A DNA stretch of 48,666 nt, from the IMG/VR virus record IMGVR_UViG_3300025164_000005, positions 1-48,666 of that record. One strand, given 5' to 3'. Made by a program: the position numbers and the translations under genes. The notes beneath the pieces were generated by a model that saw only the letters and a list, made by a program, of their open reading frames with translations, did no database searches and had not been told where the DNA came from. The stretch is from a virus. Shown here one piece after another: positions 1-6,432 of the stretch (position 1 is the stretch's first letter; every line of letters begins with the position of its first letter).

Positions 1-99
1 GATGGAAATGTCAATGCTGCTGAATCGACCTGGAATGCTGTACATGATGATATAGTGGGATGGGGAGCTTATCCGACTGAGACAACTTTTGCTGCTACG
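1..99. repeat. Left copy of 99-bp terminal direct repeat
   Basis: Bases 1-99 are identical to 48568-48666. Both copies are read in the same frame of one gene. This is what an assembler leaves when it cuts a circular or circularly permuted molecule, so the window most likely holds a complete genome of 48,567 unique bp. A genuine 99-bp physical terminal repeat is possible but less likely, because the repeat lies inside a coding sequence with no packaging-site-like features. Confidence 0.95.
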
Positions 100-645
100 G
101 TTCAAAATGAATCCAGCGTATTCGGAATAGTTCGTGCATTCATCCCATTTGATTGTACGGCCTTACCTGATGATTGTACCATAACGGCAGCTACTATCAG
201 CCTCTATTCGACTTATCATCAATTCGATGATAATGATGGTGATGATTGGGTAAATATCATCGGGGAAACGACGCAAGCCGACCCGACTACGGTTGCTGAT
301 GTTGATTTCGACCAATGCGGAGCGATAGACAATCCAACTGAAGGGGCAACAAGAATAGACTTGTCCAGCGGGATAACTGATGATGCCTATAATGTGTTTA
401 CTCTTAACGCCACTGGCAGGGGATGGATAAAAAAATCTGGAACAGGAGCAAATGCTTATTCCAGATTTGGTGTCAGGGAGGGACATGATTGCATAGATTC
501 GGCGATTACTGGAACGGATGTCTACAATTTTGTTGTCTTTGCTTCGAGCGAAGCTACTGGAACGGCCACCGACCCGAAGATTGATATCACATATACCCCC
601 GCCGGAGGGCCGGCTTATGTCCCGAAGGTGATCTTAATAAAATGA
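1..645 (+). CDS. Exported DNRLRE-like beta-sandwich protein (3' part; gene starts at 48358)
   Basis: This is the C-terminal part of a gene that starts at 48358 and crosses the circular junction, for about 284 residues in total. Bases 1-645 encode residues 71-284 with no stop. The sequence has features of DNRLRE-type beta-sandwich domains: an R-A-F-I-P-F-D strand, a T-A-A-T-I-S-L-Y-S strand, a W-I-K segment, F-G-V-R-E, and S-S-E-A followed by D-I-T-Y-T at the end. Such domains occur in secreted and cell-surface proteins. The last codons overlap the next gene by ATGA. GTG at 55 is only an internal valine. The likely role is a receptor-binding or surface protein; the domain assignment is by motif only. 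Confidence 0.75.
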   Translation, partial: DGNVNAAESTWNAVHDDIVGWGAYPTETTFAATVQNESSVFGIVRAFIPFDCTALPDDCTITAATISLYSTYHQFDDNDGDDWVNIIGETTQADPTTVADVDFDQCGAIDNPTEGATRIDLSSGITDDAYNVFTLNATGRGWIKKSGTGANAYSRFGVREGHDCIDSAITGTDVYNFVVFASSEATGTATDPKIDITYTPAGGPAYVPKVILIK

Positions 646-2354
646 AAAAACTTTTTACCCTGACCTTGATCTTGATCGTCTGCGCCGGAATTCTTGGCTC
701 AACGGATTATTACGTCAAGAACGGCGGGAGCAACGGAAACACGGGACTATCCGATGCACAAGCCTGGGCTACCCTGACTTATGCTATGAGCCAATTAAAT
801 GGGAACGAGTCAGACAATTTTCTATACCTGAAACGCGGGAGCGTGTGGCGAGAGCAGATGGAGTTTGTCGGAGGATACGGGACATCCGGGCATCCATTTA
901 CAATCGGTGCTTATGATACCGGGGCTTACCCGAAAATCATGGGTTCCGATCAAGTGAGCACCTGGTCCGATCAAGGGGGAAACATCTGGCGAGCTTCGTG
1001 TGCTTCTTATCCAGGAGGGGGGGACAATAATGGCCCGGTACTTTTTATAAATACCAATGGAGACGGAAAAACACATTGGGGAGTTAGGGATACCACGCCC
1101 GACGCTGAGTACGATTGGTACTGGTCATCGAATTATCTTTACTGCTATTCACCGGCGGACCCAGATACTCGCTACGGTTCGGTGGAAGCCGCCAATCGGA
1201 TGGATGGCATACGGACTCGGTGGGATTCCCATTATCTCTACATTCGAGATATCGAAGTGGCCTATACTACCAGGGAAGGTATCTATGGGGAAAGTGGCGT
1301 AGACGGCGGGACGGTTGATGGATGTTATGTCCATCATTCCGGGCCTTATGATGACCAGGCCGGTACGCAATGGGCGGCAGATAATATCTATTGGGAGGGC
1401 AATAACTGGACGGTCAAGAACAATATATGTAGCGATGCCGCCGCCCATAATATACAGCATTATGGTTCCGAGTGCGATTCTACCTGGGATTATATCGAAT
1501 ATAACATCTGCTACAACGGGGGACACGCCCAGGTAGATACTAAACATAATGGTCCGAGCGGAACGATGCAGAATCAGATCATTCGGTATAATATTATCTA
1601 CACCGATGCTGATTATCCCTGGCCGAACAGAACGGACAACGCTGCTATATCCATCCTGAGCGACATGGGTTATTATCTGGACAATACGCAAATCTACGGG
1701 AATATCATCCTCAACTTTTGGAAACATGGAATCTATCTTGATTATTACGTGGATGGATGTACCATCTACAATAATGTAATTTATGGGCGAAACCCGCTCT
1801 GCACCGACACGGCAGATTATCCATCGGCCATCGGCGCATATACCTGGAACGGACCGCAGAGATATATTACTATCAAGAACAATATTATTGCTGGGGATAT
1901 GCATGATTGTGCCGCTGGACTGGTTAGCTGGACGACGGGCGGACTCGGAAAATTCACGGATATTGATTACAACTGCTATTACATGACAAACGCCCCGTAT
2001 ATTATGGTCGATGCCGGAAATTCGGACACAACTTATAGCTCTGCTCAATGGGCAGCCTGGAAGACAGCATCGGGATTTGACGAGAACAGCAAATGGAATA
2101 TAAATCCCCTATTCGTAAATGCGGGTGGGGCAAACGCTGTTGATTATAAAATCACTTCCGGTTCTCCATGCAAAGATATGGGGGTTGATGTCAGCATAAG
2201 TACGGACTTTTGGGGTACAGCTATACCGCAAGGCGTCGCTCCTGATATCGGAGTGCATGAATATGCGGATTCTCCCACCGCCCACGTCATCAAACTTGCA
2301 CCGGGAACCGTCATCCGCCTTGGCGCGGGTACGACGGTGAGGATAAAAAATTAG
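642..2354 (+). CDS. Secreted right-handed beta-helix (pectate-lyase-fold) protein
   Basis: The 570-residue product starts with a Sec-like signal: MKK, a hydrophobic stretch to about residue 19, then S-T-D-Y-Y-V. The mature start, Y-Y-V-K-N-G-G-S-N-G-N-T-G-L-S with A-W-A-T-L, is typical of right-handed parallel beta-helix proteins. The rest is rich in N-N-I-I, I-Y-N-N-V-I-Y and similar coil repeats expected of stacked helix rungs. Phage proteins of this fold are usually tailspikes that bind or cleave surface polysaccharide. The C-terminus (V-I-K-L-A-P-G-T-V-I-R-L) resembles the end of the upstream protein (P-K-V-I-L-I-K), so both may share a terminal anchoring motif. A signal peptide on a virion depolymerase is odd. 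Catalytic residues could not be assigned. Confidence 0.75.
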   Translation: MKKLFTLTLILIVCAGILGSTDYYVKNGGSNGNTGLSDAQAWATLTYAMSQLNGNESDNFLYLKRGSVWREQMEFVGGYGTSGHPFTIGAYDTGAYPKIMGSDQVSTWSDQGGNIWRASCASYPGGGDNNGPVLFINTNGDGKTHWGVRDTTPDAEYDWYWSSNYLYCYSPADPDTRYGSVEAANRMDGIRTRWDSHYLYIRDIEVAYTTREGIYGESGVDGGTVDGCYVHHSGPYDDQAGTQWAADNIYWEGNNWTVKNNICSDAAAHNIQHYGSECDSTWDYIEYNICYNGGHAQVDTKHNGPSGTMQNQIIRYNIIYTDADYPWPNRTDNAAISILSDMGYYLDNTQIYGNIILNFWKHGIYLDYYVDGCTIYNNVIYGRNPLCTDTADYPSAIGAYTWNGPQRYITIKNNIIAGDMHDCAAGLVSWTTGGLGKFTDIDYNCYYMTNAPYIMVDAGNSDTTYSSAQWAAWKTASGFDENSKWNINPLFVNAGGANAVDYKITSGSPCKDMGVDVSISTDFWGTAIPQGVAPDIGVHEYADSPTAHVIKLAPGTVIRLGAGTTVRIKN

Positions 2355-2362
2355 GAGGTATC

Positions 2363-2593
2363 ATGGAGTTTAAGATCACTCTCAAGGACGTCATCGTTTT
2401 TGTCATCGTGGCAGCCATCCTTGCCTATTGCATCGTCCAGATTCAGGCCCTCAAGGCTGAGGTGAAGTACTCGCAGAATTTCACGGCCATCGTGAACCAG
2501 CTGAACGTGAACACCGCCGACATCAAGGCAATCGCCCAGGCGGTTCAGGTGGTGCAGCAGAAGGTTGGGATTGTGGCGGTCCCCCAAAAATAA
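2363..2593 (+). CDS. Small single-TM protein with coiled coil
   Basis: The 76-residue product has a short N-terminal segment, one strong membrane helix (about residues 9-25, V-I-V-F-V-I-V-A-A-I-L-A-Y) and then a coiled-coil-like region rich in A, V and Q. An AGGAGG ribosome site at 2355-2360 directly follows the stop of the preceding gene. The stop overlaps the next start as TAATG. The topology, N-in membrane anchor plus extended helix, matches small i-spanins or tail-associated membrane proteins. It lies between fibre-like and head genes and not in the lysis cassette, so its function is unknown. Confidence 0.65.
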   Translation: MEFKITLKDVIVFVIVAAILAYCIVQIQALKAEVKYSQNFTAIVNQLNVNTADIKAIAQAVQVVQQKVGIVAVPQK

Positions 2594-3435
2594 TGGATAG
2601 AATCGATCTTTCCCGAGTCTACGGCGAGGCAAGCCGCGAAATCAAGGGAGGGCTCCGGGCGATAGACATCCTCAATTTCGACGCCGGGAAGGCCGAAGAA
2701 ATCCGGCGAAGGACACGGCGGCTGACGCTTGCACTCGACCTGGCGGCAAAGGGATGGACGGATACGGCCCTCGTTTCGGCCTATGCACACGGGGTCGCGC
2801 GGGCGCGTGTGGCGCTTAGGATTCTCGGGAAAAAGCCCAGACGACAGTTAATGTCAAAAGCAATAATCCTGCGCGATGAGGCGCTTGAAACCCTCGTTGC
2901 GGCCAACGTTTCAATCCGGCGGACGGTCGACCAGATGCTTGAAGCCGCGCTCGTCGGGGCGCAGACTGCAAGGTCTGCCCGGATTCAGGAATTCAATCGG
3001 CGGGAGATCCTACGCAGGCTTGCCGAGATGGGCGAGGAGGCCGTGGCGACGGAGATTTCGCGGGGTGAGCTCGGGAAGAAGATCCTCGACTATCTTTCCG
3101 GTCGTGTAAACGATGAGGGCCTTATTGAGGTCAAGGGCAAGTTCTGGGATGCCCGGAAGTATGCCAAACTGGTGGCGCGAACGGGGATAAGGAAGTCGCA
3201 GACGGAGGCTACAAAAGACCTTTGCCGGCAGTATGAGAATGACCTGGTGGAAGTCTCCGACCACAACACGGAATGCGAAATCTGCATGGAGATAGAGGGG
3301 AATGTCTATTCCCTTTCCGGGAAAGACCCGGATTATCCGGAGATGCCGATGGAATTTCCTCCTCATCCTCAGTGCCAGCACAATATCACACCGACGAGTC
3401 GTGAAGCGATTGAGGTTGTGTCGAGGCGAAGATGA
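2593..3435 (+). CDS. Mu F / SPP1 gp7-like minor head protein
   Basis: The 280-residue product has a helical N-terminal two-thirds and ends in the signature of Mu F-like minor head proteins. In this signature a D-H-N-T-E-C-E-I-C-M motif is followed by G-N-V-Y-S and then P-P-H-P-Q-C-Q-H near residues 250-272. The paired Cys and the His/Cys pair probably bind metal. Proteins of this family join the capsid near the portal and help head morphogenesis. In most phages the gene lies next to the portal. Here it is some 17 kb away in circular order, after the fibre genes. The start overlaps the upstream stop as TAATG, and the 3' end overlaps the next gene by ATGA. Confidence 0.8.
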   Translation: MDRIDLSRVYGEASREIKGGLRAIDILNFDAGKAEEIRRRTRRLTLALDLAAKGWTDTALVSAYAHGVARARVALRILGKKPRRQLMSKAIILRDEALETLVAANVSIRRTVDQMLEAALVGAQTARSARIQEFNRREILRRLAEMGEEAVATEISRGELGKKILDYLSGRVNDEGLIEVKGKFWDARKYAKLVARTGIRKSQTEATKDLCRQYENDLVEVSDHNTECEICMEIEGNVYSLSGKDPDYPEMPMEFPPHPQCQHNITPTSREAIEVVSRRR

Positions 3436-3776
3436 TAAATGCGTATTGCGTCGATGAGATAACGATCCTAAAGTGGAACAGCGCCGATGAATGGAATGAG
3501 CCGCTGTCTGGAGACACCATCACTGTTAAGGGTTATGTCGAATGGAAGACGCGGCTTGTCCGGGATATTAAGGGTGAAAATGTTACCATCGGAAAACCAT
3601 CAACCATCTCTCCGGTTACAGTTTATCTTCCCAAAAAGATTGATGCCCTGCTTGGCCGTGCCCTTCAGCACGAAGATAGAATTATCATTCCGGGCGAAAG
3701 TTCAGAAAGAACAATTGTGGATATTCACCAACCCAAGGCATTTAGCTTTCCGCATTATGAAGTGGTCCTGGCTTAG
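3432..3776 (+). CDS. Probable head-closure (stopper) protein
   Basis: The 114-residue, beta-rich product overlaps the minor head gene by ATGA and precedes a gp10-like gene. The C-terminal half has the pattern of head-closure proteins: L-Q-H-E-D-R-I-I-I-P-G, then T-I-V-D-I-H-Q-P and a final H-Y-E-V-V-L strand. Such proteins form the ring that plugs the head after packaging and provides the tail docking surface. The assignment rests on size, position and weak motif similarity. Confidence 0.6.
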   Translation: MINAYCVDEITILKWNSADEWNEPLSGDTITVKGYVEWKTRLVRDIKGENVTIGKPSTISPVTVYLPKKIDALLGRALQHEDRIIIPGESSERTIVDIHQPKAFSFPHYEVVLA

Positions 3777-3783
3777 GTGATAC

Positions 3784-4233
3784 ATGGGAATGACATTAGA
3801 TTTTAAGGACTTCGAGAAAGGATTCAAACGGATCGTTGAGGATGCCATCCCGAAGGAGGCCGGGAAGGGTCTGTTCAAGGCCGGGAACCAAGTGCTTTTG
3901 GATGCCGTTCAAAAGCCTCCCCAGGCTCCGAAAGACATCGGCGATCTTTGGGGATCGAAACGAATTGATGAAGCTAAGGTTAAACGGGGAGAAATTACTC
4001 TTGATTGCGGTTTTAACATAAAATACGCGGCGCGTTGGCATGAAATTAGTCCGAGTAATATATCGGAAAAGGATAAATTAGGGCGGGTTATGTCGGGTCA
4101 TTGGCCCATTCATTGGACGAAAAATAAAGGGGCGTCAAATCCTGGCCCGAAGTATCTGGAGAAAAAAATGATGATGTATAAAAACGATTACATGAAAATC
4201 GTGGCCGAGCACATAAAGAATTCGGCGAGATAA
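3784..4233 (+). CDS. HK97 gp10-like head-tail completion protein
   Basis: The 149-residue product starts with a helical F-K-D-F-E-K-G-F segment. It carries the family pattern K-Y-A-A-R-W-H-E near residue 80 and G-P-K-Y-L-E-K-K-M near residue 125. This pattern is typical of HK97 gp10-like proteins, which act at the head-tail interface. An AGGTGA ribosome site lies just upstream. It sits between the head-closure and tail-terminator genes, the usual order in siphoviruses. Confidence 0.75.
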   Translation: MGMTLDFKDFEKGFKRIVEDAIPKEAGKGLFKAGNQVLLDAVQKPPQAPKDIGDLWGSKRIDEAKVKRGEITLDCGFNIKYAARWHEISPSNISEKDKLGRVMSGHWPIHWTKNKGASNPGPKYLEKKMMMYKNDYMKIVAEHIKNSAR

Positions 4234-4234
4234 A

Positions 4235-4663
4235 ATGTTCCCTGAAATCTGCGAACTTATAGAACAGCGGACCGGGTTCACCAAGGATTCCGGCGCGCTC
4301 CAGGTCGGCCATCGCATACAAAGCGCGCCCGAGCGATGTATCCTTGTTGCCGAACCGGGCGGCGGGGAGCCGAACTTCTATTGCCGCGATATGATGAATC
4401 TCGACATTCAAGTTGTGAGCCGCGCCAAGACCTATTTCTCGGCCCGCGAAGATTCCTGGACGGTTTTCCGGGCGCTCCACGGCCAAAGCGGGTTGAACAT
4501 GCCGCGGCTTGAGGGCAGCGGCGAGGATTATCTGGCCATGACGATTGAGGCAATCTCGACTCCGGCCTACATCGGCCAGGATGGAAATGGACGGTATGAG
4601 TTCAGCACAAATTACATATTTCGATGTGAAGAGGGCTCATGCGGAACCGAACCAGGGAGTTAA
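4235..4663 (+). CDS. Probable tail terminator protein
   Basis: The 142-residue product begins one base after the gp10-like stop. Its length, and its place before the major tail protein, match the tail-terminator and minor-capsid families. The pattern D-I-Q-V-V-S-R, then a helix with S-A-R-E-D-S-W, then A-I-S-T-P-A-Y-I-G-Q-D-G-N-G-R-Y-E-F-S-T-N-Y is similar to that seen in these proteins. They cap the tail tube and set the joint to the head. The final codons overlap the 3' end of the opposite-strand HNH gene by four bases. Confidence 0.65.
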   Translation: MFPEICELIEQRTGFTKDSGALQVGHRIQSAPERCILVAEPGGGEPNFYCRDMMNLDIQVVSRAKTYFSAREDSWTVFRALHGQSGLNMPRLEGSGEDYLAMTIEAISTPAYIGQDGNGRYEFSTNYIFRCEEGSCGTEPGS

Positions 4664-5208
4664 AGTTTTCCTCCGCAATGAGGGCAGATTCTACGGGATT
4701 CTCTATAAAGACCATGCTCTCGATTGCTCGAAAACAACATAAGATTTTCCAGACGATTGTCTGTCTTATTTCCATTTATATGATGAACATGTTCCGTCGG
4801 CTTCAATATACGGCCAATCCCTTTTTCCATAACAAGACGATGTTCACGAATATATCCCAAAGAATTCGCACCCGGATGATCAGGGCATTTAACATAAATA
4901 TATCCGTAAGATATTTTTCTTCCTCCTTTCCAACATGGATGTTTTGGCCCGGCATATTTTCCCTTTTTAGCAAGACTCATTTTTCGGATCGTTTCTTCAG
5001 AACATATATGACCAATCGAATGATGAGGAATGCCCGATTCTCTCAATCTTTGATTATAAGCAAGTTGAACCTGACGCAATTTTTCTTTCGTTTCTGGAGT
5101 ATGATGTTTTCCTTTAAAAGCTCCGGGCCATCCCGAAGCATAATATTTCAAACTGGCCCGTTTCATTTTTTTCTTAATCTCTTCAGTTCGTTTATAAGTA
5201 CCTGGCAT
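4660..5208 (-). CDS. HNH homing endonuclease with NUMOD3-like repeats
   Basis: The 182-residue product is the only convincing minus-strand gene. It has short K-x-x-H-T/S-x-E-T-x-x-K-x-x repeats of NUMOD3 type (residues 36-85, for example H-H-T-P-E-T-K-E-K-L and C-S-E-E-T-I-R-K-M). These are followed by an HNH domain with E-H-R-L-V-M-E and H-V-H-H-I-N-G-N-K-T-D-N-R-L-E-N-L (about residues 121-157). A terminal C-x-x-C pair (C-P-H-C-G-G) closes the protein. NUMOD repeats bind DNA and the HNH domain cuts it, so this is probably a free-standing homing endonuclease. It is clearly richer in A+T than the structural genes around it, as expected for an invader. It interrupts the tail operon between terminator and tube genes. 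Confidence 0.85.
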   Translation of the reverse strand: MPGTYKRTEEIKKKMKRASLKYYASGWPGAFKGKHHTPETKEKLRQVQLAYNQRLRESGIPHHSIGHICSEETIRKMSLAKKGKYAGPKHPCWKGGRKISYGYIYVKCPDHPGANSLGYIREHRLVMEKGIGRILKPTEHVHHINGNKTDNRLENLMLFSSNREHGLYRESRRICPHCGGKL

Positions 5209-5230
5209 AGTTATATTTTACCATGCCAGG
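5201..5230. repeat. Inverted repeat over the HNH start codon
   Basis: CCTGGCAT (5201-5208) and ATGCCAGG (5223-5230) are perfect 8-bp arms with a 14-bp centre. The repeat covers the HNH start codon and -10 region, and lies 14 bp before the AGGAGG ribosome site of the tail tube gene. It could be an operator for the HNH promoter, or an RNA hairpin in the plus-strand late transcript. Confidence 0.6.
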
Positions 5231-5243
5231 ACTTCAATTTCAA
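5215..5243 (-). promoter_or_regulatory. Own promoter for the HNH gene (leaderless transcript likely)
   Basis: On the minus strand TTGAAA (5243-5238) and TAAAAT (5220-5215) are separated by exactly 17 bp, a good sigma70-type promoter. The start codon is only 6 bp beyond the -10 element, so transcription would begin at or near the ATG. The mRNA would then be leaderless, which explains the missing ribosome-binding site. Confidence 0.6.
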
Positions 5244-5257
5244 TAGGAGGTTTTATC

Positions 5258-5827
5258 ATGAGTCTGCCCATACATGATATTGGGCCCTGCGAAGTGGTCT
5301 GGGGCTATGGCGAATCAGGCGCCATTGACCTCGGGCCGATGCTCGGCGCAACGGTCTACAAAGGCGAAACCCACGTTCAGGACATTTTCGAGGAACGGTA
5401 CGGCGACGCCCCGGTCGATGCCGTCATGATCGGTACCGTCGCAACGCTGGAGATCAGGATGACGCGCTCGACGCTCGAACAGCTCAACGAAATCCTGAAC
5501 GCCGGCGGAATCGAGGGTGCCCCCCCGCATGAGTACATCAAAATGCGGAATCAGATGTCCTGCGAGATGTACGACCTCGCCAAGTCGGTTGTGATCAAGC
5601 CCATCTGCGGAGACGTGGACGGTGTTCCCCAGACTTCGGACGACCCGGCCGAATGGGTGCAAATCTTCAAATGCTTCCCCGTCGCCGGTTGGGAGCTGAC
5701 CTTCGACAAGTCCACGCAGCGCGTCTTCCCCGTCACGTTCAAGATTTTCGTCTCCCAGGAAAGCGGCCAGGTGGGTGAATTCGGCACGCTCGGCATGCCG
5801 TCCGGTTCGACCGAGTACGGGTTATAA
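5258..5827 (+). CDS. Major tail tube protein
   Basis: The 189-residue product has an AGGAGG ribosome site at 5245-5250. The N-terminal region D-L-G-P-M-L-G-A-T-V-Y-K-G-E-T and the strand V-A-T-L-E-I-R-M-T-R-S-T-L-E-Q-L resemble siphovirus tail tube proteins, in which a ligand-like -G-A-T- strand precedes repeated beta structure. Gene order supports this: tail terminator before it, then two tail-assembly chaperone frames and a tape measure after it. Apart from its Shine-Dalgarno sequence, the 50 bp upstream are taken up by the HNH promoter and inverted repeat. Confidence 0.75.
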   Translation: MSLPIHDIGPCEVVWGYGESGAIDLGPMLGATVYKGETHVQDIFEERYGDAPVDAVMIGTVATLEIRMTRSTLEQLNEILNAGGIEGAPPHEYIKMRNQMSCEMYDLAKSVVIKPICGDVDGVPQTSDDPAEWVQIFKCFPVAGWELTFDKSTQRVFPVTFKIFVSQESGQVGEFGTLGMPSGSTEYGL

Positions 5828-5833
5828 TCAGCC

Positions 5834-6151
5834 ATGCCGAAGCTGAAAATCGACACGGCGACATCGCTCTATGAGCCGATAGAAGTTGAGATCGACGGCC
5901 AGAAATTCACGCTACGGCGCATCACGCGTGAAAAGCTCCGGGAAATAGAGGAGCTCGACAGGGCAATAGGGGAGGGGAATCTTGATGCCGCCTACAAGAG
6001 GCTCGAGGTCTTTTTCGGCCCGAGCGAAGCATTCTCCAAGCTTGACCTTTGCCAGGTCGGGGAGTTGGTCCGGTTTGTCGTCCGCGCCATCCTGAACCCG
6101 GAGACAGCCGAAAAAAACTTGTCGAATCCCGGGGAAGCCAAGCAGCCCTGA
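5834..6151 (+). CDS. Tail-assembly chaperone, unshifted form (G-like)
   Basis: The 105-residue product begins with an acidic/beta segment carrying E-V-E-I-D-G-Q-K-F-T-L-R-R-I-T-R, followed by helices with L-R-E-I-E-E-L. This matches tail-assembly chaperones located between tube and tape measure genes. These proteins bind the tape measure protein and recruit tube subunits, and are absent from the finished virion. It terminates at TGA 6149-6151, inside the loop of the frameshift-stimulating hairpin. Confidence 0.8.
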   Translation: MPKLKIDTATSLYEPIEVEIDGQKFTLRRITREKLREIEELDRAIGEGNLDAAYKRLEVFFGPSEAFSKLDLCQVGELVRFVVRAILNPETAEKNLSNPGEAKQP

Positions 6152-6432
6152 TCGCCAGTGCTTTTCCGGGACTTTTTACGCTTTCGGACATCCTCGCCCT
6201 CGATGTCCGGGATCTGAAGTTCTGGCTGAAGGAGGCAAAACGGCAGATGCTCATTCGCCGAAGTGAGAGATATGATGCTGCGCTTTTGCCCAACATGATC
6301 GAGCGGGATATGAAAAACCGCATTACGAAACTTGAGACGGATATGTATGAGATTGAACATGAAGAGGAAATCGGGCGGATAGAGCGGATGGCAAGGGCGA
6401 AAAGAGAAAAGGCCAAGAAGCGGAGGAAATGA
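5834..6432 (+). CDS. Tail-assembly chaperone, -1 frameshift fusion (GT-like)
   Basis: Ribosomes that slip by -1 at A-AAA-AAC (6112-6118) continue in the other frame from CTT at 6118 to the stop at 6430-6432. They make a fusion of about 199 residues: the first 95 of the short form plus 104 new ones. The extension reads L-V-E-S-R-G-S-Q-A-A-L-I-A-S and ends in a highly basic tail (A-K-K-R-R-K). In lambda and many siphoviruses the T extension contacts the tape measure protein. The downstream frame has no convincing start of its own; a start at 6049 would encode unrelated low-complexity sequence. Confidence 0.85.
6112..6171 (+). promoter_or_regulatory. Programmed -1 ribosomal frameshift site with stem-loop
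   Basis: The slippery heptamer A-AAA-AAC occupies 6112-6118 in the correct phase (codons AAA 6113-6115, AAC 6116-6118). After an 8-nt spacer, 6127-6138 (TCCCGGGGAAGC) pairs with 6160-6171 (GCTTTTCCGGGA). This gives a 12-bp stem with two G-U pairs and a 21-nt loop. All parameters match known -1 frameshift signals, and the shifted frame is the expected T-like chaperone extension. Confidence 0.9.

Noticed and set aside
1149-2048. Minus-strand open frame of 299 codons
   Set aside because: It is a shadow of the beta-helix gene, whose repeats reflect the fold on the plus strand.
6049-6117. Independent start of the second chaperone frame at 6049
   Set aside because: The first ~23 codons would give proline/arginine-rich sequence unlike chaperones and overlap the first frame. 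The frameshift signal explains the gene better.
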